From the NCBI GenBank assembly GCA_000320545.1, contig ADNK01002752.1, positions 7,501 through 32,500 of the forward strand: a stretch of DNA of 25,000 nt, in the 5' to 3' direction. Numbering within the stretch: the stretch's first letter is position 1; every line of letters starts with the position of its first letter. Below the pieces are notes generated by a model. That model searched no databases, was not told where the DNA came from, and was given only the letters and a program-made list of their open reading frames with translations. The translations under genes and the position numbers were made by a program. Below, in pieces: positions 10,070-18,997 of the stretch. This DNA is from Bigelowiella natans CCMP2755 (taxonomy: Eukaryota > Cercozoa > Chlorarachniophyceae).

Positions 10070-11263
10070 ATGCTCGCGCAGTTCCTTCAAATGCAGAGCC
10101 TGGGGCCCGCCGATTTCTTTTCTACGGTGCCTCACACCAAGATAATGTCAAAACGAAGCCCTGTGAAAGTGCCCCTCGTTGGAGCAAAAAGAGAATACAA
10201 AGGGGAGATCGATCGTCGAGCGCGTAAGAGACCTCTGTTAAAGCCCCCTCCGACACCAAATCCCCGAGTACTGTCCCTTGCAAAGAGAAATTTAAAGCTC
10301 CTGACACACGAACATTTATTTGGAAAGTATCACGATTGCACCGACATCGAAATGGGAAGGCAGATAAGCAAAGGAAGCTTCGGCGAGGTGCGGATGGTTA
10401 CTTGCCGGCGAACAGGCGAGGTGCTAGTGTTGAAAAGGTCTCTAAAGCCCTTGATAGGGGAGGCTTCCTTGAAGCAGGAAAGAGCACACTCTAAAATACT
10501 GGCGCTATTTGCGAATAATTACCCCCATCTTCTTCGCCACCATGCAGCGTGGGTTGAGGAGGCCCACGTATACCTCATCACTGATTTATGTCCTGGCGGC
10601 GATCTTTTCATGAAGTTATCCAAGGGGCCCTTCTCCAACCAGGATAGCATCCGAATTGTGATGCTCGACGTGGGGAAGGGGCTGCAACGCTTGCACTCCA
10701 TGGGCTTTATACACGCCGACATAAAGCCTCAAAACATCTTCCTCGGCCCTGATGGAAGATATGTCATCGGCGATTTTGGCAATATGTGTCTAATAGGGGG
10801 AAACAGGGTTCCTGACATGGACTGCAGGTATAGGCCGAGAGAGACCCTGAATGGGACGCTGACCCCCTCGGCGGATACGTTTGGCCTGGGCCTTGTTCTG
10901 GTCGAGTGCGCAATGGAGGAGTCGCTTCCAAAGAGTGGGGAGCGATGGAGCGATATCAGAGATGGCCGCGGGCTGTTTTCGAGATGCAAAATTGATCTGT
11001 CCCTTGGGCTGAAGCGGATGATCGAGTCGATGCTGGCACCTGCTCCTGCCAAGCGCCCAACAGCAAGACAGGTTGTGGAGTTCGCCACCACCACCATCGA
11101 TGACGAAAAGATAGTCGGGGGGGAACCTAAAGAGAAGAGGGATTCCAAGACCAAAACTGTCTGTCAGCCTACTAGCAAAACAGCTATAGGTGCCAAAGAT
11201 GCGAAACCATGTAGAAAGCTGCCTGAGAGTCCTTCCCGTTCCAGATGCGTGTGTATATTGTAG
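10070..11263 (+). CDS. Wee1/Myt1-type protein kinase, intronless
   Basis: 397 residues from an ATG with A at -3 to TAG. The kinase core has the glycine loop SKGSFGEV (100-107), catalytic lysine K122 in VLKRS, alpha-C glutamate E137, HADIKPQNIF with D217 and N222, and GDFGN with metal-binding D235. HADIKPxNIF, AAWVEE (159-164), LCPGGDLF and DCRYRPRE after the DFG are typical of the Wee1/Myt1 family, which inhibits CDK1 by phosphorylating its glycine loop; Wee1 is nuclear, Myt1 is at ER/Golgi membranes. I see no transmembrane segment after the kinase domain, so the Wee1 side is slightly favoured. The N-terminal ~85 residues are basic and proline-rich. The protein ends CVCIL: cysteine-rich but not a CaaX box, since position -4 is Val. 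The second Met (M26) is an alternative start. Lack of introns contrasts with the 25-exon neighbour. Confidence 0.9.
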   Translation: MLAQFLQMQSLGPADFFSTVPHTKIMSKRSPVKVPLVGAKREYKGEIDRRARKRPLLKPPPTPNPRVLSLAKRNLKLLTHEHLFGKYHDCTDIEMGRQISKGSFGEVRMVTCRRTGEVLVLKRSLKPLIGEASLKQERAHSKILALFANNYPHLLRHHAAWVEEAHVYLITDLCPGGDLFMKLSKGPFSNQDSIRIVMLDVGKGLQRLHSMGFIHADIKPQNIFLGPDGRYVIGDFGNMCLIGGNRVPDMDCRYRPRETLNGTLTPSADTFGLGLVLVECAMEESLPKSGERWSDIRDGRGLFSRCKIDLSLGLKRMIESMLAPAPAKRPTARQVVEFATTTIDDEKIVGGEPKEKRDSKTKTVCQPTSKTAIGAKDAKPCRKLPESPSRSRCVCIL

Positions 11264-11835
11264 AAGCCCCTTGGAAAAATGACAAGGGTGTGACACATCT
11301 AACGGATAGATGCCGCATGTGTATGCATCGAACGTGCGGGAAAGACATGCTTTCTATCGAGTTGTGTTTTGTGTGAATGTACATTATTAATAACAAGCTT
11401 CATTGGCTTTCGGTTTACTATCTATCATCTATGCAAGCAGATGTACACACTGTTAAATATTTACCATACATACATATGTTTGTACGTGCATGCATGCTAG
11501 CATGTGTCGCTCGAATAAGTAATACTTATACGCCACGTTCTTCTTGCGCGCGTCTTTCCTCGATCGTCCGCCTGCTGCATGCATATGATATATCCCTGTA
11601 GCCCTTCTAGCCTTATTAATATCGAGATATAGTCATGCAAAAGTCGTAGCATAGTGTCGTTGCGTCGTTGTAGTTACTACTGGCTACACCCCATTTTGTT
11701 GAATTCGTACGGTGACCTTTATTTAATCTTTTATTTTCCCCACATGTGTCATACAGCGCTAGCTATCTAGCTATGTGCGGACATTGCATCCATTGGATGT
11801 GTGGGCGTCCTAGCTGCCTAGTTCGCCTATCTAGC

Positions 11836-11870
11836 CATGCGCTGCGCGCTCTGCGCGCGCGCAGCGCATG
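11836..11870. repeat. GC-rich perfect 14-bp inverted repeat
   Basis: CATGCGCTGCGCGC at 11836-11849 pairs perfectly with GCGCGCAGCGCATG at 11857-11870 across the 7-nt loop TCTGCGC. Flanking CTAG (11831-11834 and 11871-11874) can extend the stem with a one-base bulge. No poly-T follows and no gene abuts it. It may be a cruciform-forming site or simply part of the GCGC/CTAG-rich background. Confidence 0.7.
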
Positions 11871-12186
11871 CTAGCTTGCGCGATTCGCCATCACGATGAA
11901 AGCTAGCTAGAGTCACGCTAGCTAGGCAGATCTAGCATGCGCATCAAGATACATGTACAAGCGCTGTATCAGCACATTTTCCCCTTTGCACGCGGCTCTA
12001 ATTCGACGATCGAGACGTCATCGATATTGCACAATGCGTGCGTCCGCCGTGTGCGGCTGGGCGCTCATGCACAGCATCGCATGTCTAGATGTGCGTGCAT
12101 GTGCACTCAAGCCGTCGGGCAAAGAGCAATGGGCAATGAGTAAAGAATTAATTATAGACAACATAATACTATATAATATTTATGCA

Positions 12187-12201
12187 TATAATATATATAC
12201 A

Positions 12202-12241
<40 letters not shown>
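12187..12241. repeat. (TA)n microsatellite
   Basis: A TA tract broken by a few other bases at its left end, then pure TA to 12241. Confidence 0.9.
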
Positions 12242-12243
<2 letters not shown>

Positions 12244-12526
12244 GAATTACTATGTCTATTATATCATAAGCAATAAACGAAAGCCGATACAGCTAGACTG
12301 CACATGCATGCTAGAACGTACATGTACCTACATATCTTGGTTTGAGGCACTCATCCCTGGCCCGCGCGTGACATCATTTCATGAGCAAAAAACATGCAAT
12401 ATTTGCGCAGCCAGGACTCGAATTATTTGTCCTATTTGCTATTTTCTTTGGTCTCTGCACTGCCAAACATGCATACGCTCGATGTAGACGATGCTCCGAG
12501 TCTATAGCTCATAGTTCTGATTTTAC

Positions 12527-12600
12527 CTTCTTCTTCTTCTTCTTCTTCTTCTTCTTCGTTAACTTTGCTGTCTTTTTATGCACATTTTTCTTTCCTCCAG

Positions 12601-12632
<32 letters not shown>

Positions 12633-12633
12633 T
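12527..12633. repeat. Two (TTC)n microsatellites
   Basis: TTC repeats at about 12527-12557 and 12601-12633, separated by a T-rich stretch. Confidence 0.85.
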
Positions 12634-12778
12634 CCCCGTTGGTTTTGCATACCTAATCAGCAGTACCAGCCGGAAATATAACGGGATTATTGCGCCGATA
12701 AAGTTCCGCAACTTCGTTTATATGGAAATCACACGTTCACACAGCGTGCAGCTGCCAGTCGTATCGTCGTCGAGGGTG

Positions 12779-12779
12779 A

Positions 12780-12823
<44 letters not shown>
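12779..12823. repeat. (TA)n microsatellite
   Basis: A TA tract just beyond the proposed 3' end of the saposin-like gene. Confidence 0.9.
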
Positions 12824-12825
<2 letters not shown>

Positions 12826-12827
<2 letters not shown>

Positions 12828-13421
12828 ATTTAATATGATAGTTGCTATTACGTCTATATACTCCGAGCACATAGCCGTCGTTATATCGTGGCGGCCGACC
12901 TAAATCAAGAGCGCTGAGCATCAGAATGGCGCCCAAAGCGCGTGCATCATCGAACAGGCATAGCGGCGTTGGAAGACCGAACCATGATATCATCGATGTT
13001 CGCCGCAACTCTATTTGAGAATTTTTCTTGGTCCCCGGCTTCTAAGTAGTCCTCATACCTTTTTGTTTCAACAACCACAAAAGGGCCTTTGCAGTCACTA
13101 TATCTCTGCCAAGATGACCGCGCTCTTCTACGCATTCAAAACATTGAAAACACGAAAAGGCAAGATCGGCACCGACAAGTATGGTCACGCGTCTCGTTGG
13201 TGCCATAGCACCACGCAATAGATCAGGGACGCGTTTGTGAGATAGATGTGCGAATGATGATATTGCTGTTTGAACGTGTTTTCTCAGTGCGAAAACCAAC
13301 CAACCAGGTCTCGACGAAGCGCTCACAGGCCTGAAGGGAGCAATGGAAATGACATCAAAAATCAATTTGGAATCAGAACTGCGAGAGGACGCGCGCGGTG
13401 TGTAGTCATGTGTCATGGGTC

Positions 13422-13463
<42 letters not shown>

Positions 13464-13639
13464 GTTAATATATATACGTCCTCGATTCTTCCAGGGCAGA
13501 GATGTAGGAGTGCCAATTTTTCGCATATCGTCGTGAGAACATCAGCACCCTGTAGTATATTTCAACACAAATCGGGCGAATCATGAGAATATAATAGATA
13601 GTTTTTTGAAAATGTAATAGATAGTTTTTTGAAAATATA

Positions 13640-13717
<78 letters not shown>

Positions 13718-14278
13718 AGAGAGAGAGGAGAGAGAGAGATGTACGAGTGTATATGTGTTTTTGTATCGAGTACACACCCTAGCTGGAGTCACGGCTTTTT
13801 CCCGTGCTAGGATAACCTACAGCAGCAGCATGATGATGATAATGATAATAATAAATGATGATGATGATATCATCATATCATCATCATCACGACGACGAAT
13901 GTGCGCTTCTTTGGAAATGAGAATTCTCAGTGGCTTCATCGTCGGTCTTCTTCTCCCCCCCCCCTTGTTGCGTACATTTGCGTGAAAGAAGCTGTTCAAG
14001 CAATTCATCATCTCCATGGTAATTTCGCAACATCATGGAAATCGGAAAACCCCCTTTTTCAAGAGAACGATTGCATTCTTCTTCTTCTTCTTCTTCTTCT
14101 TCTTCTATCTCCCTATTATGATCCATAAACAGAGATTGCATCACCTTAAAATCCCACACAAACTCATGGCAGCCTCTACAGCTATCCCGAATCGTGTCCC
14201 TCCCCATAGCGTAGAACGTCTCGGGGCAAGCGCCGATCTTTGTAATAAGTCGCAGCAGCGATTGGACGGCGATGATGA

Positions 14279-14309
<31 letters not shown>

Positions 14310-14752
14310 TGATGGTGATTGCTCCTAGGGATGGTAATGGCTGTTTGCGTATATTGCTGTGATATTATTTATTACATCACGGCAGAAGGACTTCTGATGC
14401 TCAAACTTGAGAGTGTCGGATTTAAAGACGGTGGACTCGCCCCGTCCCTGGAGAATACGCGGAAGAACAACGGTCAAAAACTAGCTCGCGTGTGCTTTTG
14501 TGTGGGATGAAGAGGAAGGAGGGTGGGGAGAGTTGAGTCGCGTGCGTATTCGCTGGTTGTGAGGACGCGTGTCGAGTGTATATGCTACCGTAGCTTTCCT
14601 CGTGTCCTTCTCCCCCTCGATCTGCGACCAAAGGCAGCATAATGAGTGATGGATTTAGCTTCAAAGCAATACGGCAACAAGGATCCACCATTCTAATGGC
14701 AGCAAGACCTTATGTTCGCGGTTCATGAGAGGGCCGGTTAGCTGGATAGAGA

Positions 14753-14791
<39 letters not shown>

Positions 14792-15148
14792 AGTAATAGC
14801 GTTGGTGGTCTTGTGCCTATTTGTGTGGTGTGTGATGATGCTGCTGCTAAAGCTGCTCTTTGTGCTACTGTCATGGTGATTTGACAACATTCGTGCTCGA
14901 TCATGACGGTCGCGCTATCGATGATGAAAATGTGATGGCAGTAAGGCCACTTTTATGAAAAACGACGAACGAAAGCCCCAGAGAAGATTATCGGTTACTG
15001 TTACTGCAGCAGGATAACAATAACAGCTAAATCGAGAGGGAGCGAAGGAGGGGGGGGGGGGGGGGGGGGGGGCATCTTCCTGGCGACGGACAGTGGTAAG
15101 ATTCTTCGCCACGATTTGCTCACATCCAGTTCGAAAGAAATCCTAACA

Positions 15149-15180
<32 letters not shown>

Positions 15181-15702
15181 ACGAACAACATACACATCAC
15201 ACACTAACGACGGTACAAAGCCTACTACTCAAGACGTACAACACGCGCAGAAGAACCCCCCTCACCTTGTAGTACGGAAATGGCTTCTGCTTGCACATTT
15301 CCTCCGCCACCTTGTCGGCCTTGAGGTCTAACGAATGTGTCTCTTTCGCCTACACCGATGGCCGAAATGGGAATGTTTGAACGAATGAATGCTTCATGAA
15401 GAACTCATCCCATCATAGCTGATGCGACGAATGCGGAGCCCTGACCTTGCTTTCGGCGTACTCGAAGAGGGCTTCGACGGTCGCGACGCACGACTTGCAA
15501 AACTGGCCCTGTGGTCATCATCAACATCATCATCCATCCACTGTTTCCGAAAGCTCTCTAGGAAGACCGACAATGACAGCTACGACGACGAGGAGAGGGG
15601 GAAGATCGTAACCTGGGTCATCGTGATGGTCTTGGAAGTCGCAGTAGTGAATAAGCAGCATATCAGCAGGGCGACGGAGGGGAGCACGCGCACCGCCGCC
15701 AT
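12826..15702 (-). CDS. Secreted/ER protein with two saposin-B-like modules (about 14 exons; 3' end uncertain)
   Basis: Exons from the 5' end: 15702-15613, 15508-15446, 15349-15266, 15142-15092, 14741-14709, 14621-14589, 14447-14376, 14237-14145, 14011-13976, 13549-13478, 13330-13231, 13127-13059, 13010-12826; phases agree at every junction. The first exon is a signal peptide with a hydrophobic core VALLICCLF. Module 1 (about 31-93): C34-x2-C37 (FCKSC), C70 (EEMCKQ), C86 (TGCEQIV). Module 2 (about 140-220): C162-x2-C165 (SCRGCHEFV), C194 (TICEKL), C203 (HLCPG), C211 (ACERFVE). This spacing fits the saposin-B fold, which binds lipids or acts in ER folding in different families; the specific role is unknown. 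Exons to 14589 and those at 14237, 13549 and 13330 are the best supported. Alternatives: exon 7 read through to TAG 14325, or a 3' exon in another frame at about 13101-12970 (containing FVVVETKRYEDYLEAGD). Microsatellites occupy several introns. Confidence 0.6.
13425..13458. repeat. (TG)n microsatellite in an intron of the saposin-like gene
   Basis: An uninterrupted TG tract within the proposed intron 13477-13331. Confidence 0.9.
13592..13637. repeat. 23-bp tandem duplication
   Basis: TAATAGATAGTTTTTTGAAA plus three bases occurs twice head to tail (13592-13614 and 13615-13637), differing only at the last base. It abuts the TA/GA microsatellite and lies in an intron of the saposin-like gene. 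Confidence 0.9.
13634..13738. repeat. Compound (TA)n(GA)n microsatellite
   Basis: TA repeats to about 13661, then GA repeats with minor interruptions to about 13738. On the sense (minus) strand of the host gene this is a CT tract followed by TA, within the intron 13975-13550. Confidence 0.9.
13829..13888. repeat. (GAT)n/(AAT)n imperfect microsatellite
   Basis: ATG/AAT-type trinucleotide repeats with a central inverted part (GATGATGATATCATCATATC), inside an intron of the saposin-like gene. Confidence 0.85.
14076..14106. repeat. (TTC)n microsatellite
   Basis: A TTC tract in the intron 14144-14012 of the saposin-like gene; it reads GAA on the sense strand. Confidence 0.9.
14266..14318. repeat. 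(GAT)n microsatellite
   Basis: GAT repeats in the intron 14375-14238 of the saposin-like gene, degenerating into GGT/GAT at the right end. Confidence 0.9.
14746..14789. repeat. (GA)n tract acting as polypyrimidine tract on the minus strand
   Basis: On the minus strand this reads (CT)n and sits directly upstream of the acceptor TATCCAG at 14742, so the microsatellite is in the position of the 3' splice-site pyrimidine tract. Confidence 0.75.
15050..15072. repeat. Poly(G) run of about 23
   Basis: An uninterrupted G tract in the proposed 350-nt intron 15091-14742 of the saposin-like gene (C tract on the sense strand). It is a likely site of length error in assembly. Confidence 0.85.
15149..15176. 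repeat. (GT)n microsatellite beside an acceptor
   Basis: A GT tract at the 3' end of intron 15265-15143 of the saposin-like gene. On the sense strand it is a CA tract just before the acceptor ACTGTTAG. Confidence 0.9.
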
Positions 15703-16532
15703 CTGCGCGTTTACTGAATCAGTGAAGGGGGCGGCAGATACTCAGCAGAAATGCAATGGTGCCACGCCCGAGAAAACATCGAGGATTTTTTGTCTACGAC
15801 ATGATCCATTTGCCATTTTTTTGGGGAAGAAAACCATAGGTGTTTTCTCGGTCCTTTTAGTGCCTCGGAAACATTGATGAGAACCATTGGAACTAATTCC
15901 TGGAGTTCCCTTTCCCTTTCTGATTTTAAAAAAAAATCCATCGGGAGAACATCATCTGCTTCTCGTTTCAACCGAAACTCTCTCCGATGGCCTTGATCTT
16001 CTTGATGCGACACGATTGTGATCTTGTCGCAGGTCGCATTTGTAAAGACCAGTACGAGAATTTTCCACTGCTCACAATCCACACCAGCTTCCCCCCAAAA
16101 AACGCGAATGAAGAACCTGGAGAGCGGAGCAGGAGATGAGGATGATACATTGAAATCTGATGTTTCTGTCCCTAGAGGAACTGCAGATGATGATAGCAAG
16201 CGAAGGGGCGACCCAAAAATCAAGGAATGGGAGGATGGCAAACAGATAGTAGCGACCTCATCGGGGGGTAGAGACGAGAGCCCTGATTCGCTTCAGTGGC
16301 ACGGGACAATGGCAATCGTGGGATGGAAGAAACCGAAATGCGTTGCACGCTCGGATGAAGAAAACCGGCCAGGGTTATCATATCACACACAAATAAAACA
16401 GCTAAGAAAAATCCATAAAAATAATGCTACTTTCACAGCGCTGTAAACACGCTCGTTCATGCGCTTTTTATCAGAATATAACTTTGTTCTCATACTTTTT
16501 TCCTCGACATCGTTTTATCCAGCTATCAGAGC
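15703..16532. other. Divergent interval between the saposin-like gene and the sirtuin gene
   Basis: Both promoters should lie here. ORFs of 142 codons (plus, 16018-16446) and 176 codons (minus, 16241-15711) overlap, and a third plus-strand frame around 15990-16130 also reads well. None matches a family I recognise. Part may be untranslated leader. Confidence 0.4.
16018..16446 (+). CDS. Hypothetical acidic, low-complexity ORF
   Basis: 142 codons from ATG to TAA, ending 86 bp before the sirtuin start. The C-terminal ~110 residues from an internal Met (16108) are charged and probably disordered (GDEDDTLKSD, DDDSKRRGD, KIKEWEDGK). No signal peptide, membrane segment or domain is visible. The opposite strand carries a longer ORF over the same bases, so this may be accidental. 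I report it as unresolved. Confidence 0.25.
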   Translation: MILSQVAFVKTSTRIFHCSQSTPASPQKTRMKNLESGAGDEDDTLKSDVSVPRGTADDDSKRRGDPKIKEWEDGKQIVATSSGGRDESPDSLQWHGTMAIVGWKKPKCVARSDEENRPGLSYHTQIKQLRKIHKNNATFTAL

Positions 16533-16776
16533 ATGGAGGCTAGCGAATACATGGATGCAAGGGAGACGCTCAAAGCAAAAGTCACGCGTGATATCCAATC
16601 AATTCAAATCAAAGGCGTTATTCTTCCTTCGTCCAGGTTCAAATACTCGCTGAAATGATAAAGTCTTCGGAGAGGTGTTGCGTATATACAGGAGCAGGAA
16701 TTTCAACCGCGAGCGGCATTGGAGACTATGCAAGCAAGGTAACGGTGATTGTGTTTCTGACATCTTTACGTCTCTG

Positions 16777-16811
<35 letters not shown>

Positions 16812-17570
16812 GCTCTCTGTCTCTTCTATAAATATACTATGTGTTTCGAATGTGTGTGATAAGTTGATGCATGTGTGTATATACGCATGTAATACAATCT
16901 GAATAGGCAAAGGGCTCGCGAGCGATGCAGCAAATGCATAAAAATGCCAGAGGGAAGAGGGCCAATAGGTGTTTAACTTCTATGTATGCGGGCGAGAAAG
17001 AAAAGACCAAATAGTGGTGATGCCACAGTCTGCACGCGAGGGGGGGGGGTGAAGAATACCTGAGACATAGGCTATGTACGCGTGAGGGGGTGATAAATAT
17101 CTAAGATTCTCGTCGTGAGGTCCTTCCTTACAAGCGCAACTGAAACGTAAACAAATAGGTTGGAGCTTCGACCTACGTACTCGCACCACCTAATATCGGC
17201 GTGTGAGAGGAAGGGATACGTGAAACACTGGTAGTAATCAATTCAAGTTCGCCTCCTCCCCTAACCCCTCCCCCGTGCCGCCGCCCTCCCCCATCTCCAT
17301 TCTGGAAAGATAGCGTGTGGGTCGAAAAGTGTACTCTCTTCTATTAACCACGCATTCATCTGTATATTCTGATTTGAGAACTTATCTCGTTTGTTGGCCG
17401 CAACAGGCTTCAGCAAAACCATGATCGCCTCTCTCAAAAGGCAGGGTAGCTATAATGCCAGTGATGGTGGTGGTGGCGGTGATGATGGTGATGATGATAG
17501 TGCAACCATCCCTCGCTCTTAGTAAGCAGTTTCAAGCATCAACACACGCACGCATGCACGCACGCACGCG

Positions 17571-17633
<63 letters not shown>

Positions 17634-18997
17634 GACCTTTTTGAATTTCCATTGCTAATTCTCAAGATTTCCCCAAGCGAAGCTCAACGAAATCCACGGA
17701 GCTTGGCAAGACAAGAAGAACCGAGTAATGAAGAGGGGGGGGGGGGGGGGGAGAGGTTTGGTCACTGGGCTGTTTTTAGTTCCTCAATAACAAAAAAATG
17801 AATGTAAATGCCACAGCAAGCGAGTCGCTCGCGTTTCACAAAAATTGAATACTGTTATAGCCTTGAACATGCACCAGCAGCAACGACGCAGTTTCGTACA
17901 ATCCATAGCATTAGACGCGCATTGTATGCATCGACATCGACGACAGGTTTTGATGATGGATGAGGAGCTCCGCCCTGACCTGCTACAATGGATGGGCCGT
18001 TGGGAAAGGCACGCTGATCTCTGCATCGCCATGGTAATGGAATAGCTCGATCGGCCTCAGGAAGGAGAGCTATTCAATGCTTCAGGCATGGTTATGTATA
18101 TTTCACAAATAAAGACTGCCATCACCCTTCTCCTTGGCACCATTAGGGCACCTCCCTGTGCGGAATGACAGCGGATTGCGTTGCAGAAGCATGCGCTCGG
18201 AGAGGCCAATTGGTAAGGCGCGCACCGCGTAATAGATTCGAGCATTGCCGTTGTTACCGGCACCAACTCAATCTTCATCCTCCTCCGTATCATCATTGTC
18301 GTCATCATCATACGCAAAGCCTAGCACATACTTGCACGTTGAGTTGTTTGGCCTCTCACAGACAGGATGCTGGCGTGCGTGCGCGCGTGCGCGTGTGTGT
18401 TTGGATCTCAGGTGATCATAAATCTGCAGAAGACGGCGATGGACTCTCAGGCCAGCTTGCGTAAGTATATCGTCCCTCCCGCACTCGAAAAGCCCCACGC
18501 ACAGTCGTCCGTTGCAACGATTTGCCGTACAGATTGACGCATTCCGAACCTAAAACATCGCTCCAAGGCCGCCTTCCTCTCATGAACTTCGGTGCAACAA
18601 CACACGCTCTATAACTAGGACTTTGGGGCCTGCTTGATGATGTGCTAGCGGAGCTCGCAAAGGCGTTGAAACTTAAGGTTCCGAACAAACGATGCGTCGC
18701 AAAAGGTGCTTCTTTACTCTTCCACTGCGTTGTCCATGCACACGGTTGCAGCATTTGTTGTATTGCCATGTCCTTCGGTAGTTGCGTTTATCATCACCAT
18801 CATCACTATCATCACCATCATCACCCCCACCACCAGTATCATCATCATTATCATCATCACCTCGATCGTATCACCGAATCTCCTCCGCCGCTCTCATTCC
18901 TCCGTTCACAAAACAAAATGAAGGGAAACAATGGGAGCGGGACCACCCCAAGCTCTACTACAGTACGCCAAAGCGCAAAGAAACCGATCCAATGTAG
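16533..18997 (+). CDS. Sirtuin (SIR2-family NAD-dependent deacylase) lacking the zinc module
   Basis: Exons: 16533-16580, 16637-16738, 16907-16968, 17159-17230, 17407-17445, 17667-17724, 17947-18033, 18147-18212, 18412-18460, 18619-18705, 18924-18997; 247 residues ending in TAG, all phases consistent. Family motifs: YTGAGIST (33-40) for NAD binding, RPTYSHH (75-81), QQNHD (97-101), EIHG with catalytic-type H118, RPDLLQWM, GTSLCGM (157-163), VIINLQ. Between H118 and RPDLL, where most sirtuins have a ~50-residue loop with two Cys pairs holding structural zinc, only about 18 residues remain and no Cys is present. It may act on histones or other acyl-lysines in nucleus or cytosol; no targeting signal is visible. 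The C-terminal exon (WERDHPKLYYSTPKRK) is basic. Introns are 56-222 nt, many containing microsatellites or homopolymers. The last junction is the least certain, since other acceptors are possible in 18706-18923. Confidence 0.92.
16777..16811. repeat. Poly(C)-(CT)n tract in sirtuin intron 2
   Basis: About 11 C followed by CT repeats within the intron 16739-16906. Confidence 0.9.
17458..17500. repeat. (GGT/GAT)n imperfect repeat in sirtuin intron 5
   Basis: Imperfect GTG/GAT triplets just after the donor of the intron 17446-17666. Confidence 0.8.
17571..17633. repeat. Compound (CT)n(CA)n microsatellite in sirtuin intron 5
   Basis: CT repeats then CA repeats within the intron 17446-17666, some 35 nt upstream of the acceptor. 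Confidence 0.9.
17736..17751. repeat. Poly(G) run in sirtuin intron 6
   Basis: About 16 consecutive G just after the donor in the intron 17725-17946. Confidence 0.9.
18785..18861. repeat. (ATC/ACC)n imperfect microsatellite in the last sirtuin intron
   Basis: CAT/CAC-type triplets within the intron 18706-18923. In the read-through frame they would encode a poly-His run, which argues that they are intronic. Confidence 0.85.

Larger units (their letters stand above)
11264..12825. other. Spacer with microsatellites and TGCATGC/CTAG-rich sequence
   Basis: No exon chain could be built on either strand. From 11380 to 12360 the sequence is rich in TGCATG, CTAG and GCGC words and contains the hairpin at 11836-11870. 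A TA tract lies at about 12187-12241, TTC tracts at 12527-12557 and 12601-12633, and a second TA tract at about 12779-12823. The ORFs crossing the TTC tracts encode only Phe/Ser runs and look spurious. Confidence 0.6.

Noticed and set aside
10519-11296. Antisense ORFs of up to 168 codons over the kinase gene
   Set aside because: The plus-strand kinase has all catalytic motifs, so these are shadows.
12381-12838. ORFs with poly-Phe or poly-Leu over TTC tracts
   Set aside because: Low-complexity translation of microsatellites with no exon partners.
15422-15877. 151-codon plus-strand ORF
   Set aside because: It overlaps the signal-peptide and first Cys exons of the minus-strand saposin-like gene, which show phase-matched splicing and a domain.
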